From: UBA7672 sp040398425
GTDB taxonomy: Bacteria; Pseudomonadota; Alphaproteobacteria; Caulobacterales; Hyphomonadaceae
Direction of reading: 5' to 3'
Length of the DNA: 11,004 nt
Assembly (NCBI GenBank): GCA_040398425.1
Contig: JBBATZ010000088.1
Coordinates: forward strand, 1-11,004
Part shown: positions 1 through 7,113 of the stretch, piece after piece
Numbering within the stretch: the first letter of the stretch is position 1
Layout: each line of letters starts with the position of its first letter
Translations under genes and position numbers: made by a program
The notes under the pieces: model-generated
Database searches by the model: none
Seen by the model: the letters and a program-made list of their open reading frames with translations, nothing else
What the model was told of the DNA's origin: nothing

Positions 1-10
1 GGGCTTTGCG

Positions 11-47
11 CCCCTGCGGTCGCCCGATTGCGGGTTCGCGGCAGGGG
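11..47 (-). terminator. Possible hairpin terminator after the methyltransferase gene
   Basis: CCCCTGC at 11-17 and GCAGGGG at 41-47 form a perfect 7-bp inverted repeat, with a second short stem inside it (CCCG at 23-26, CGGG at 31-34). It lies 38 bases beyond the methyltransferase stop codon on the minus strand. A further short inverted pair, GGGC at 1-4 and GCCC at 10-13, runs to the window edge. No U-tract follows the hairpin on the minus strand (the next bases read CGCAAAGCCC), so it is not a classical intrinsic terminator. In DNA this rich in GC, such a hairpin could also arise by chance. Confidence 0.3.
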
Positions 48-85
48 AGTGGCGGTGGAAGAGAGCCTGAAGGCGAACTCTCGCT

Positions 86-3000
86 TCATCCATCCACCAT
101 CCCGCGAAACGCGTCAGGCCATCCGCCGTGTTTGGCGATGACCTGGTCGACCTCAGTCATAAGTTCCGCGGTGCGACCTAGGGCCTCGATCATACGGCGG
201 TAGTGGAGTTGGTCTTCGGGGGTGAGGACGCGGCCGGGTTTGGCTTTGGTGCCGCCGGTGGCGGCGCGGTCCTTGAGCCATTTCTGGGCGGGCTGGTAGC
301 CGCCGATCCAGTGGGTCCAGACGCTCTCGGGCACAGTCTCGAACCAGCAGCTATCGTTGAGGTAGACCCGACCGGCAGCGTTGCGGCGCGTGGCGATCTT
401 GCGGCCGTCGAGGCGGGCCTCGACATTACCGGGATTGACGAACCGCACCTTCGGATCGGCCAGGATCGGGGCGGCCGTGGAATCGAGTAAATGCAGAGCA
501 ACCAGCTCGGTCCCCAGCGTGATCAGCTCGGCGAACAGGGCGCGGTCCTTGGGCAGGGGGACGCGGGCGAAGTCGGACTTGAGGAAATCGGCGTAGCGTT
601 CGCGATAGGCCGGCGAATGCAGGACCGCATAGATCCAGTCGAACACGTCGCGGGCGCCGAAGCTGGACTTGAGATCGCCGCGCTCCCGCCGCAGCGAAAG
701 TGCGCTCAGGGCCAGCGGCGACGGATCAAAGGCCGCGCCCAAGGTGGCTCGAGCGGGGGCGTCGGAGCCGTCATCGAAGGCGAGTCCGGTCAATTGGACA
801 ATACGGCTTGTTAAGCCGGTGGCGAGGTTCGAGTTTGTGGAGAGATCTTCTGGCTCAAGCCACAGCGGAAACGCGTAGTTGGTATCATAGGCCCCCACCA
901 ACTTGTGCGCGAACGGGCGATCAATCGCGAGTAAACCCCACTCATCTTTGGTCTGCCTTGTCGTGACGAGGCCGATGCTGCCTTTCACGAACGGAGCTAG
1001 TGCATCGGTGCGAGGCCGATCCATCAGCGCCGAACCATAGAGCGCCACACGCCGATCGAGAGGAAAGTAACCAACGCTGAGGAGTTGGTCTTGGGCCGCT
1101 GCCCCACCCCGTAGCCGAACTCGCGCCGGACCAATCTCCCAACTCGGCAACTTGGAGTCTGTTGGCGACGATGACGTCTTGAAGCCCCATTCTGCAAGGA
1201 GCAGATCGTCAGCATCATTGCCGCGCAATTTGTCGAGATTGTAGGTGAGTTCTTTTGAATCGAAGGCCGAAGCGACATGATCTCGATGGGTCTTGAAGCC
1301 ATTTCCTCGTGTTAGAAACGCATCGACCAGCCCAAGCCAATTCGGCCCTTCAGGGGCGGACGATTGAGCTTGAGTTACCCAGGGGGCCTCTCCACCGGTG
1401 ACCCGGCTCAGCGCTGCCTTATCGTCCTGCTCCAGTCGGGAGTACTTGCTGCTACTGGGGCCCCAAAAGTCTTGCAGGAAGACACCGGGTTGCTCGGAAT
1501 GGCTCATGGCGGTCGTGATCGCCACTCCTTGCTTGATGTCGAAGACACCTTCATCCGGCGCGCCATCTGGCGCTCGTTCCTTCCGGTTAACGTTTCCGTG
1601 GAGGTTGGTCACCTCAACACGCGCAAAAGCATGCCCGACGTTCCAACGAATGCCCCGTAGGGTCGGCCCATCCAAATAGCCGTGAGGAGTGACAAAGCTC
1701 CAAGCGCCCCAGCCCGCCTGCATTACTGCCGCGTGTGCTAAGCGCATGAATTTATTTTCGTCAGCCGAAACCGCCTTTGAGTTTTTCTCGTCTATACGGA
1801 CCCCGTTTACTGTATAGTATAGATCAAGTAAGCTTCCTATGAAGTTCTTTCTTCCCTTTTCGTCGCGAGTGCGATTCACGACCTTGCTTGACTCTGCATA
1901 CGGTGGGTTTCCCACTACCACAGTGAACCGCGCCATCGCCTTGGCCTTATTCGCGACCGTTGCCTCGTGTGCAAGAGCGTCGTTCATGAAAGCCAGTTGC
2001 ATGTCGAGATCGTGCGCTGGCTGTAACGCATCTGTCAGAAACACCTGCGCCCGAGCCGGTTTGCCCTCAACATCCAGGCCCTCGAACCGATACCCCGTGT
2101 CCGCCAGCTTCAACCCGATCTTCATGTGGGCCACAGCATAGGGTGCCATCATCAGCTCGAAGCCGTAGAGGCGGGGCAGCAGGTGCTGCGGCACCCAGGC
2201 GTTCCAGGCCTCCAGCCGCGCCTTGTCGTTCATGCCGGCCTTCTTCCATTTGGCGACCAGGCGGTCGTGGATCAGCTCGATGACCTCGACCAGGAAGGTG
2301 CCGGTGCCGGTGGCCGGGTCGAGGATCTTCACGAACGGTTCGTCGCCCTTCACCCCATCGGGGATCTTCGCCTCGGGATGTTTGGCGACGAACTCGGCCC
2401 AGGTGGCGGTGTCAGCCAGACCGTCCTCCAGCCCGAACTCGGTGCGCAAAACCTCGTCCACCGAACGGACGATGAAGGAGACCACAGGCCGCGGCGTGTA
2501 GAAGACCCCGCGCTGGACCTTCAGGGCCTTGTCATAGGCGTGCAGGAAGCCTTCGTAGAAGTGGATGACCGGGTCGTCGCCGGCCTTCTGCTTGTCGAAG
2601 TCCAGCAGCACCGCTTCCATGTCGGCGGCGTTGAGCAGATCGACCACTTCACCGACGCCCAACTCGTCAAAGTCCAGGCCCGAGCCTTCGCCGTCCCGTC
2701 CACCAGCGCTGAGGAATGACCCAAACAGCTCGCGCAGGAACGGGTTGGTGGTCGGCATGGCCTTGCCGGCCGCGTCGGCGGTAATCTGCGGCAGCGCCGG
2801 TTTAGGCCCCAACTGGGCCTGTTGCGCCTGCTCGTGTTTCGCGTCTCGTTCCCGCACCTGATTGATACGCGCCGAGAGCAGGCCATAGGCGATGGTCTGG
2901 GCGTAGGTGTCAGCGAACTTGTCGGTATCGAGATCCTTGCTCAAGGTCTGTTTGACCGCCTCGAACAGATTGCGCAGATCGCCGCCCGGTTTCTCCTTCG

Positions 3001-3661
3001 GAAGGATCAGCCGGATGCGGTCCCGGATGTCGCGCGCCAGGGCGGCCAGCGCTTCCGCCATCGCCTTGGCCGTCCGCACCGACTCCCGCGGCCGCTCGGT
3101 AAAGGCCGAGCGCCACTGGTCGCGCCAGGCCTCGGCAAGAACACCCCGGTCAGGCCAGGCGAGCTTCTCGTGCAAAAGCTGGTCCACATGCGACAGGCGA
3201 CGGACGGTGTCATCATGGTCCCAGCCGATCACGCGGAGAGCCGGCAGATCGGTCCCGCGGTCCTGGAAATGTGCAAACGAAAGGCGGCGGTCATCGGCCG
3301 CACCAACTGCCGAAATGAACAGCAGGTCATCCTTGTTCCAGGCGGCCTTGTCGCCCGAGTTAGCGGAGGCGCGCTGGCGTTTGGACAGACCCCGCAGGAT
3401 GCGCCGCATCACCGTGACCGGCAGATTCGCGTGCGGGAAATTCAAGAAGAAGATGCCCCAGGGCTGGTCGGCGCGTAGGGGCCGAAGCTGGGTGATCTCG
3501 ATCGGCTCATTCAGCTCCAGCCCGACCTCAGAAGGTGTCCAGCTGAATGTCAGTTCATTGAAGACCGCGTCGTCAGGGATTTCCCACTCGAGCTCGTCGC
3601 GCAGGTAGTGGATCAGACTTGGGAAGTCGGTGATCTGGTCAAGCTTGGCTGAGGTCGACAT
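86..3661 (-). CDS. Type ISP-like restriction/modification N6-adenine DNA methyltransferase with specificity region (1191 aa)
   Basis: This is a DNA adenine-N6 methyltransferase of the gamma class. Seen: the SAM-binding motif I DPATGTGTF at residues 448-456 and the catalytic motif IV NPPY at 585-588. Before motif I is GVFYTPRPVV (about 385-394), typical of type I/IIG/ISP methyltransferases. After motif IV is the pattern I associate with the type ISP family (FVTPHGYLDG, LHGN, VFDIKQGVAI), then a long C-terminal part likely to hold the target-recognition domain. Single-chain type ISP enzymes such as LlaBIII also carry an Mrr-like nuclease and a helicase at the N-terminus. Both are absent here, and the preceding gene appears to supply those functions. 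The ATG at 3661 is chosen because it starts 5 bases after the helicase stop codon; a longer reading to 3895 would run back into that gene. The ribosome site is weak, so translational coupling is likely. Base composition drops after NPPY. Family is confident; target sequence is unknown. Confidence 0.93.
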   Translation of the reverse strand: MSTSAKLDQITDFPSLIHYLRDELEWEIPDDAVFNELTFSWTPSEVGLELNEPIEITQLRPLRADQPWGIFFLNFPHANLPVTVMRRILRGLSKRQRASANSGDKAAWNKDDLLFISAVGAADDRRLSFAHFQDRGTDLPALRVIGWDHDDTVRRLSHVDQLLHEKLAWPDRGVLAEAWRDQWRSAFTERPRESVRTAKAMAEALAALARDIRDRIRLILPKEKPGGDLRNLFEAVKQTLSKDLDTDKFADTYAQTIAYGLLSARINQVRERDAKHEQAQQAQLGPKPALPQITADAAGKAMPTTNPFLRELFGSFLSAGGRDGEGSGLDFDELGVGEVVDLLNAADMEAVLLDFDKQKAGDDPVIHFYEGFLHAYDKALKVQRGVFYTPRPVVSFIVRSVDEVLRTEFGLEDGLADTATWAEFVAKHPEAKIPDGVKGDEPFVKILDPATGTGTFLVEVIELIHDRLVAKWKKAGMNDKARLEAWNAWVPQHLLPRLYGFELMMAPYAVAHMKIGLKLADTGYRFEGLDVEGKPARAQVFLTDALQPAHDLDMQLAFMNDALAHEATVANKAKAMARFTVVVGNPPYAESSKVVNRTRDEKGRKNFIGSLLDLYYTVNGVRIDEKNSKAVSADENKFMRLAHAAVMQAGWGAWSFVTPHGYLDGPTLRGIRWNVGHAFARVEVTNLHGNVNRKERAPDGAPDEGVFDIKQGVAITTAMSHSEQPGVFLQDFWGPSSSKYSRLEQDDKAALSRVTGGEAPWVTQAQSSAPEGPNWLGLVDAFLTRGNGFKTHRDHVASAFDSKELTYNLDKLRGNDADDLLLAEWGFKTSSSPTDSKLPSWEIGPARVRLRGGAAAQDQLLSVGYFPLDRRVALYGSALMDRPRTDALAPFVKGSIGLVTTRQTKDEWGLLAIDRPFAHKLVGAYDTNYAFPLWLEPEDLSTNSNLATGLTSRIVQLTGLAFDDGSDAPARATLGAAFDPSPLALSALSLRRERGDLKSSFGARDVFDWIYAVLHSPAYRERYADFLKSDFARVPLPKDRALFAELITLGTELVALHLLDSTAAPILADPKVRFVNPGNVEARLDGRKIATRRNAAGRVYLNDSCWFETVPESVWTHWIGGYQPAQKWLKDRAATGGTKAKPGRVLTPEDQLHYRRMIEALGRTAELMTEVDQVIAKHGGWPDAFRGMVDG

Positions 3662-3666
3662 GAGGC

Positions 3667-6600
3667 TCAGTTCAACTCCATCCAGGCTTTCAGCACAGGC
3701 TTGGCGCCGACGGGCGCCTGGACCTGGCGCAGATAGCCATCGGTGATGTGCTTCTCGACGGCCGAGCGGGCGGCAGCGAGCGTTTCGCGGGGGGTCTGGA
3801 TGCGGCGGGGCGTCGCCTCCTCCGAGCGAATACGGGGGGCGATGGCGGGCGCGACATCCAAAACCGGCCCGCCGTCCAGATCGCGGAAATACCAACGAAC
3901 CTGGCGGGCGCTGTCGTCGTCCCAGACCATTTCACCATCAGCTGTCAGTGAGCGCCCCGGCAGGGCATAGCAGAAGAACACACCCTTGCCGGTCGGCGCG
4001 TCGCGACCACTGAAGATTCGGTTGGGAAGATCAGCCAGTCGTGCTTCGAGATCGGGATGGTCGATGAGGAGCTCGCGCAGTTCCTGACGCAGCTTCTCCT
4101 CCTCCGTCGGCGCGGAATCGATCTCCTGGTTGAGATCCTTGAGGTCTTCGTAGTCGTCGGACTCTTTGAGCAGTCGCCGCCCCTCAATACCGAACAGCCG
4201 CGATATCCGTAGGGTCTTACCTGCGACCCGGCTGTAGAGGCCAAGAAGCCTTTCCAGCGCGTCGTTCGGGAGGAAATTCCAGTAGGCGACCTTGCCCCGA
4301 AGAGGCTCCGCCTCAGGATGGTCGGCGACCATAGCCGCCTCGATATTCGGGCTCATCCGCCGATCAACCCGGCCGATCCGCTGCATCAGGCGAACCGGGT
4401 TCCAATGCAGATCGTAGTTGATTAGCCGGGTGGCGTCCTGGAGGTTCAGGCCCTCCGAAAGGACGTCCGTCGAGATCAGCACTCGGATCTCAGCTTCACC
4501 CTTCGCGGCCAAACCAGCGCTGCTGGTTCCGTTGTAGTAGGGGGCGAACCGCCGGATCACCTGATCGCGAGGAGTCTTGGTCGAGGAGTCGATCTGGGCG
4601 AGGCCTTTGAGGCCGGCCGCCTCTAGGGCCCGCTTCAGATACCTGGCGGTGCCCTGGTACTCGGTGAAGATCAGCACCTTGTGGCTGGCCAGCACCGGGT
4701 CTGTCGTCAGCAGGTCCCGGAGAGCCTTCAGCTTGCCGTCCTGGCCAGCATCAAAGCCCTTCAGGACATCCAGGAATTTGACGAGCTGGTTGAGATCCTC
4801 GCGGGTCTCGGCGAGCAGCTGCGGGATCTTGAACTTCGTGCGTGGCAACCGTTCGACCTTGTCGACCATCTCGCCGGTGATCAGGGCGTCGCCATCATCT
4901 TCGACATCTTCGTCCTCACCCGCGTGTTGGGCGAGCCCAGCCTTCACTTGTGCAACCTGGTGACTGTGACGGTCCTCCCAGACAGCCAGATCCGCCAGCT
5001 CACCCTCGGTTTCGGCATGCGCCTTCCAAAAGGTCAGCAGTTTGATCATCAGCCGGTGGCAGGACAGCTCGAATGCCGCCGTCGAGCTCTCCAGCCGCTT
5101 GAGGAAGCCGATCCGGATCAGCCGCACGACCTGTGCTCGCCGGCCCTTGGCCAGATCATCCTCCTCGAACGGCTCGATCAGCCATTCGCTAGGATCATAA
5201 AGCGCGAGGCGAAACAGTTCGTTCTTGTGTTTGAAGGACTCTTCGACGAGGTCGAGCAAACGCTGCTGGGGCGGCGAGAGACTGTAGTCGGCGACCTTGG
5301 GGTTCTCCCGGATCGGGAAAATAGCTCCGCCCTTGGACTCCGCCAGTTGGCTAGCCTTGACGTAAGCCCGGCTCCGCTGAACCACCAGGTTGCTGACCAG
5401 CGGGTCTTGGGCGAACACCTCCCGCGCGGGGCCTGTTCCAACAGACTGGTCGACATCGTCCTCCGGGGCCGCCTCCTCGCTGGTTTGGTTAGCCTTGCGG
5501 ATAGACTTTTCCAGCGTCCTGAAGTGCCCCTGCAATGAGTGGACGCCCAGCGCGGCGAACGCGTCGCCGCCCTTCGCGAACAGTTCGATCAGGTGCATCA
5601 GATCGAAGACGCCGTTGTTCACCGGCGTGGCGGTGAGCAGGAACATTTGCTTGTGCCGGTGCTCCCTCGCGATGCGCTGCAGGATGCGGTAGCGGGACTC
5701 TTTCTTCGCCCCCTGGCCAGCTAAGCCCGGATTCCGAAAATTGTGGGCCTCGTCGATGATGATGGCATCACACTGCGACGCGATCGCTTCGATCGTGTTT
5801 TCCATCGAGCCGCGATTGAGGTCCGTGTGGTTCAGTATGAGCAGGTTGCTCCACTGTCCGCCCTTCAGAAGTTCTGGAAGATAGCGCTTAAGGTTGGCTT
5901 CCCAGACGGACACCCGGCCCGATTTGGGCACGATCAGGGCGACCCGCTTCCTGTCATGAACAGCCAGCCGCTCCAGCAGCATGAGTCCGACGAAGGTCTT
6001 CCCCAGGCCGACGCCGTCACAGAGAAAAGCGCCGCCGTTCTGCTGCGCGATCTTCATTAGCTGGCCATAGCCCTCGCGCTGGTAGCCATCGAGTTCCTGC
6101 CAGATCCTCGATTCTCCGCGTTCCCATTCCCCGGTCGAGATCTCCCGACGCTTGAAATACTGGCTTAGTGACTGAGCCCAGACATCGAGCGGACTGAACG
6201 ATTGAATGTGCCGCTCAATGACCCGGAGGATTTCCGGCGTTATGTCTTCGGCCTCTTCCCAATGTTCCTCGTACCACTCCTGCAGCACGCTGACGGGTTG
6301 GCCGGTGATCTGGACGTTGAGCTCGATATTCTGGGTGAGGCCCGGATAGGTGAAGTTGGATGAGCCGACGAGCGCCGCCGCGCCAATGACTTCGCTACGC
6401 GCATGGGTGATGTACGCCTTCGCGTGGAATTTGGCCTTCCGATAGACGCGGACCTGGATCTTGCCGGAAGCGATTGCCTCGATGATCGCCGGCACGCCGT
6501 CGAGGAAGTCGTTCTTTTCCTTCTCGGCTTCGAGGCTGCCGTCGAGTCGAGCGACTCGGTCCGACAGCGCTTTTTCAAATACGTTCTTGGTCCGCAGGCC

Positions 6601-6816
6601 CGCTTCGTCACCCATCAGGATGCGGAGGCCGTCCAGCTTCTGCCATTGCCCATCCAGGGCCAGCAGTGATCCAATCTCGAAATAGCCGGAAGCGACATCG
6701 ATGCACCGCGCGTAGTCGCACCAGTCGTGCAGGTACCGCACGGCCTTCCACTCATCGTCGCTGTTATCGACGATGAAGAGTTCACCTCCTGTTTTCGCAT
6801 TTGCGCGCTTGGGCAT
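3667..6816 (-). CDS. PLD-nuclease/SNF2-like helicase fusion, probable restriction subunit (1049 aa)
   Basis: Probable ATP-dependent DNA translocase with an N-terminal nuclease. Residues about 1-190 resemble a phospholipase-D-type domain: FHAKAYI with H131 and K133 (HxK half-motif), then GSSN at 151-154, as in PLD nucleases. One such motif per chain suggests the active site forms in a dimer. The superfamily 2 helicase core follows: Walker A DGVGLGKT at 267-274, DEAH at 355-358, TATP at 395-398, then motif V-like STDVLSEGLNLQ at 781-792 and motif VI QRIGRVDRR at 811-819. Between the lobes is an insert with an acidic stretch at about 632-641. The ATG at 6816 lies 15 bases after the phd-like stop, with a GGA-type ribosome site. 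The methyltransferase starts 5 bases after this gene ends. Separate PLD and helicase subunits are known from CglI and NgoAVII, so an ATP-dependent restriction role is reasonable. Which strand or site it cuts cannot be read from the sequence. Confidence 0.92.
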   Translation of the reverse strand: MPKRANAKTGGELFIVDNSDDEWKAVRYLHDWCDYARCIDVASGYFEIGSLLALDGQWQKLDGLRILMGDEAGLRTKNVFEKALSDRVARLDGSLEAEKEKNDFLDGVPAIIEAIASGKIQVRVYRKAKFHAKAYITHARSEVIGAAALVGSSNFTYPGLTQNIELNVQITGQPVSVLQEWYEEHWEEAEDITPEILRVIERHIQSFSPLDVWAQSLSQYFKRREISTGEWERGESRIWQELDGYQREGYGQLMKIAQQNGGAFLCDGVGLGKTFVGLMLLERLAVHDRKRVALIVPKSGRVSVWEANLKRYLPELLKGGQWSNLLILNHTDLNRGSMENTIEAIASQCDAIIIDEAHNFRNPGLAGQGAKKESRYRILQRIAREHRHKQMFLLTATPVNNGVFDLMHLIELFAKGGDAFAALGVHSLQGHFRTLEKSIRKANQTSEEAAPEDDVDQSVGTGPAREVFAQDPLVSNLVVQRSRAYVKASQLAESKGGAIFPIRENPKVADYSLSPPQQRLLDLVEESFKHKNELFRLALYDPSEWLIEPFEEDDLAKGRRAQVVRLIRIGFLKRLESSTAAFELSCHRLMIKLLTFWKAHAETEGELADLAVWEDRHSHQVAQVKAGLAQHAGEDEDVEDDGDALITGEMVDKVERLPRTKFKIPQLLAETREDLNQLVKFLDVLKGFDAGQDGKLKALRDLLTTDPVLASHKVLIFTEYQGTARYLKRALEAAGLKGLAQIDSSTKTPRDQVIRRFAPYYNGTSSAGLAAKGEAEIRVLISTDVLSEGLNLQDATRLINYDLHWNPVRLMQRIGRVDRRMSPNIEAAMVADHPEAEPLRGKVAYWNFLPNDALERLLGLYSRVAGKTLRISRLFGIEGRRLLKESDDYEDLKDLNQEIDSAPTEEEKLRQELRELLIDHPDLEARLADLPNRIFSGRDAPTGKGVFFCYALPGRSLTADGEMVWDDDSARQVRWYFRDLDGGPVLDVAPAIAPRIRSEEATPRRIQTPRETLAAARSAVEKHITDGYLRQVQAPVGAKPVLKAWMELN

Positions 6817-6831
6817 GTGCTTCCGAAAGTC

Positions 6832-7047
6832 CTATTTGACACTTGTGGAGGTCGGTGAACTCAAGTTCGAAGTTGTCAGCTCCGCCTGATGCGCAAACTC
6901 CACCGCCTTCAGTCGTTCAAACTCCTCGACCGCTAAAACCACAACGACGGCGCGCCCATGTTTTTCAACCGTGACGGGCTCCGCTCGGGCGGTGTCGATC
7001 AACCTGCCAAAGTTGTATTTCGCGTCCTTGGCCGACATAGACTGCAT
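6832..7047 (-). CDS. Phd/YefM-family antitoxin-like protein, first gene of the operon (71 aa)
   Basis: The protein is a short Phd/YefM-type DNA-binding antitoxin. Seen: MSAKDAKYNFGRLIDTA at the N-terminus, then PVTVEKHGRAVVVVLAVEEF, which matches the family pattern of an N-terminal dimeric DNA-binding fold that autoregulates its promoter. The C-terminal tail, which neutralises the toxin in complete systems, is short and rich in Ser and Thr. The ATG at 7047 is preferred because AGGCG (7055-7059) lies 7 bases upstream; a second in-frame ATG at 7038 is possible. No RelE, Doc or other toxin gene adjoins it: downstream, after 15 bases, is the PLD-helicase gene, and upstream is a divergent nuclease gene. 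It may therefore act as a transcriptional controller of the cassette, but that is inference. A leftover of a toxin-antitoxin pair is the alternative. Confidence 0.88.
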   Translation of the reverse strand: MQSMSAKDAKYNFGRLIDTARAEPVTVEKHGRAVVVVLAVEEFERLKAVEFAHQAELTTSNLSSPTSTSVK

Positions 7048-7078
7048 GGTTTGACGCCTGCTTCCGATCTGTTACTTC

Positions 7079-7093
7079 TGGCCAAAGTGGCCA
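7079..7093. promoter_or_regulatory. Candidate operator: TGGCCA-AAG-TGGCCA inverted repeat in the divergent intergenic region
   Basis: Two copies of the self-complementary hexamer TGGCCA (7079-7084 and 7088-7093), separated by AAG, make a perfect 15-base inverted repeat. It sits in the 66-base gap between the phd-like start (7047, minus strand) and the GIY-YIG start (7114, plus strand), where both promoters must lie. The adjacent bases are AT-richer than the surrounding genes (AATAAT at 7093-7098). Phd-family proteins bind palindromes at their own promoters, which makes the neighbouring Phd-like protein the first candidate binder. Neither promoter has a convincing -35/-10 pair, so the transcription starts are not placed. 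Confidence 0.45.
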
Positions 7094-7113
7094 ATAATGC
7101 AAAGCGTTTTTTC

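Noticed and set aside
23..45. GGGTTCG resembling a tRNA T-loop, hinting at an attachment site
   Set aside because: No GGTTCRA consensus with a paired T-stem and acceptor stem can be built, and no anticodon arm is present.
3662..3895. N-terminal extension of the methyltransferase frame to an ATG at 3895
   Set aside because: This part overlaps the coding end of the helicase gene in another frame, and its translation is Arg/Pro/Gly-rich with no family match. The ATG at 3661, 5 bases after the helicase stop, fits the operon.
4681..5538. Open frame of 285 codons on the plus strand
   Set aside because: It is antisense to the helicase gene, whose motifs run through the same bases.
86..6816. Assignment to DISARM or BREX
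   Set aside because: A methyltransferase beside a SNF2-like helicase recalls class 1 DISARM, but no drmA or drmB gene is present and the PLD domain is fused to the helicase. No BREX core genes (brxC/pglY or pglZ) are seen. The flanks end at the window edge on one side, so absence there is not absolute.
6832..7047. Complete Phd-Doc or YefM-YoeB toxin-antitoxin pair
   Set aside because: No toxin-sized open frame with a Doc or RelE motif is adjacent on either side; only the antitoxin-like gene is present.
6958..7113. N-terminal extension of the GIY-YIG frame to an ATG at 6958
   Set aside because: It overlaps the phd-like gene on the other strand and the operator-like repeat, and the family N-terminus begins at the ATG at 7114.
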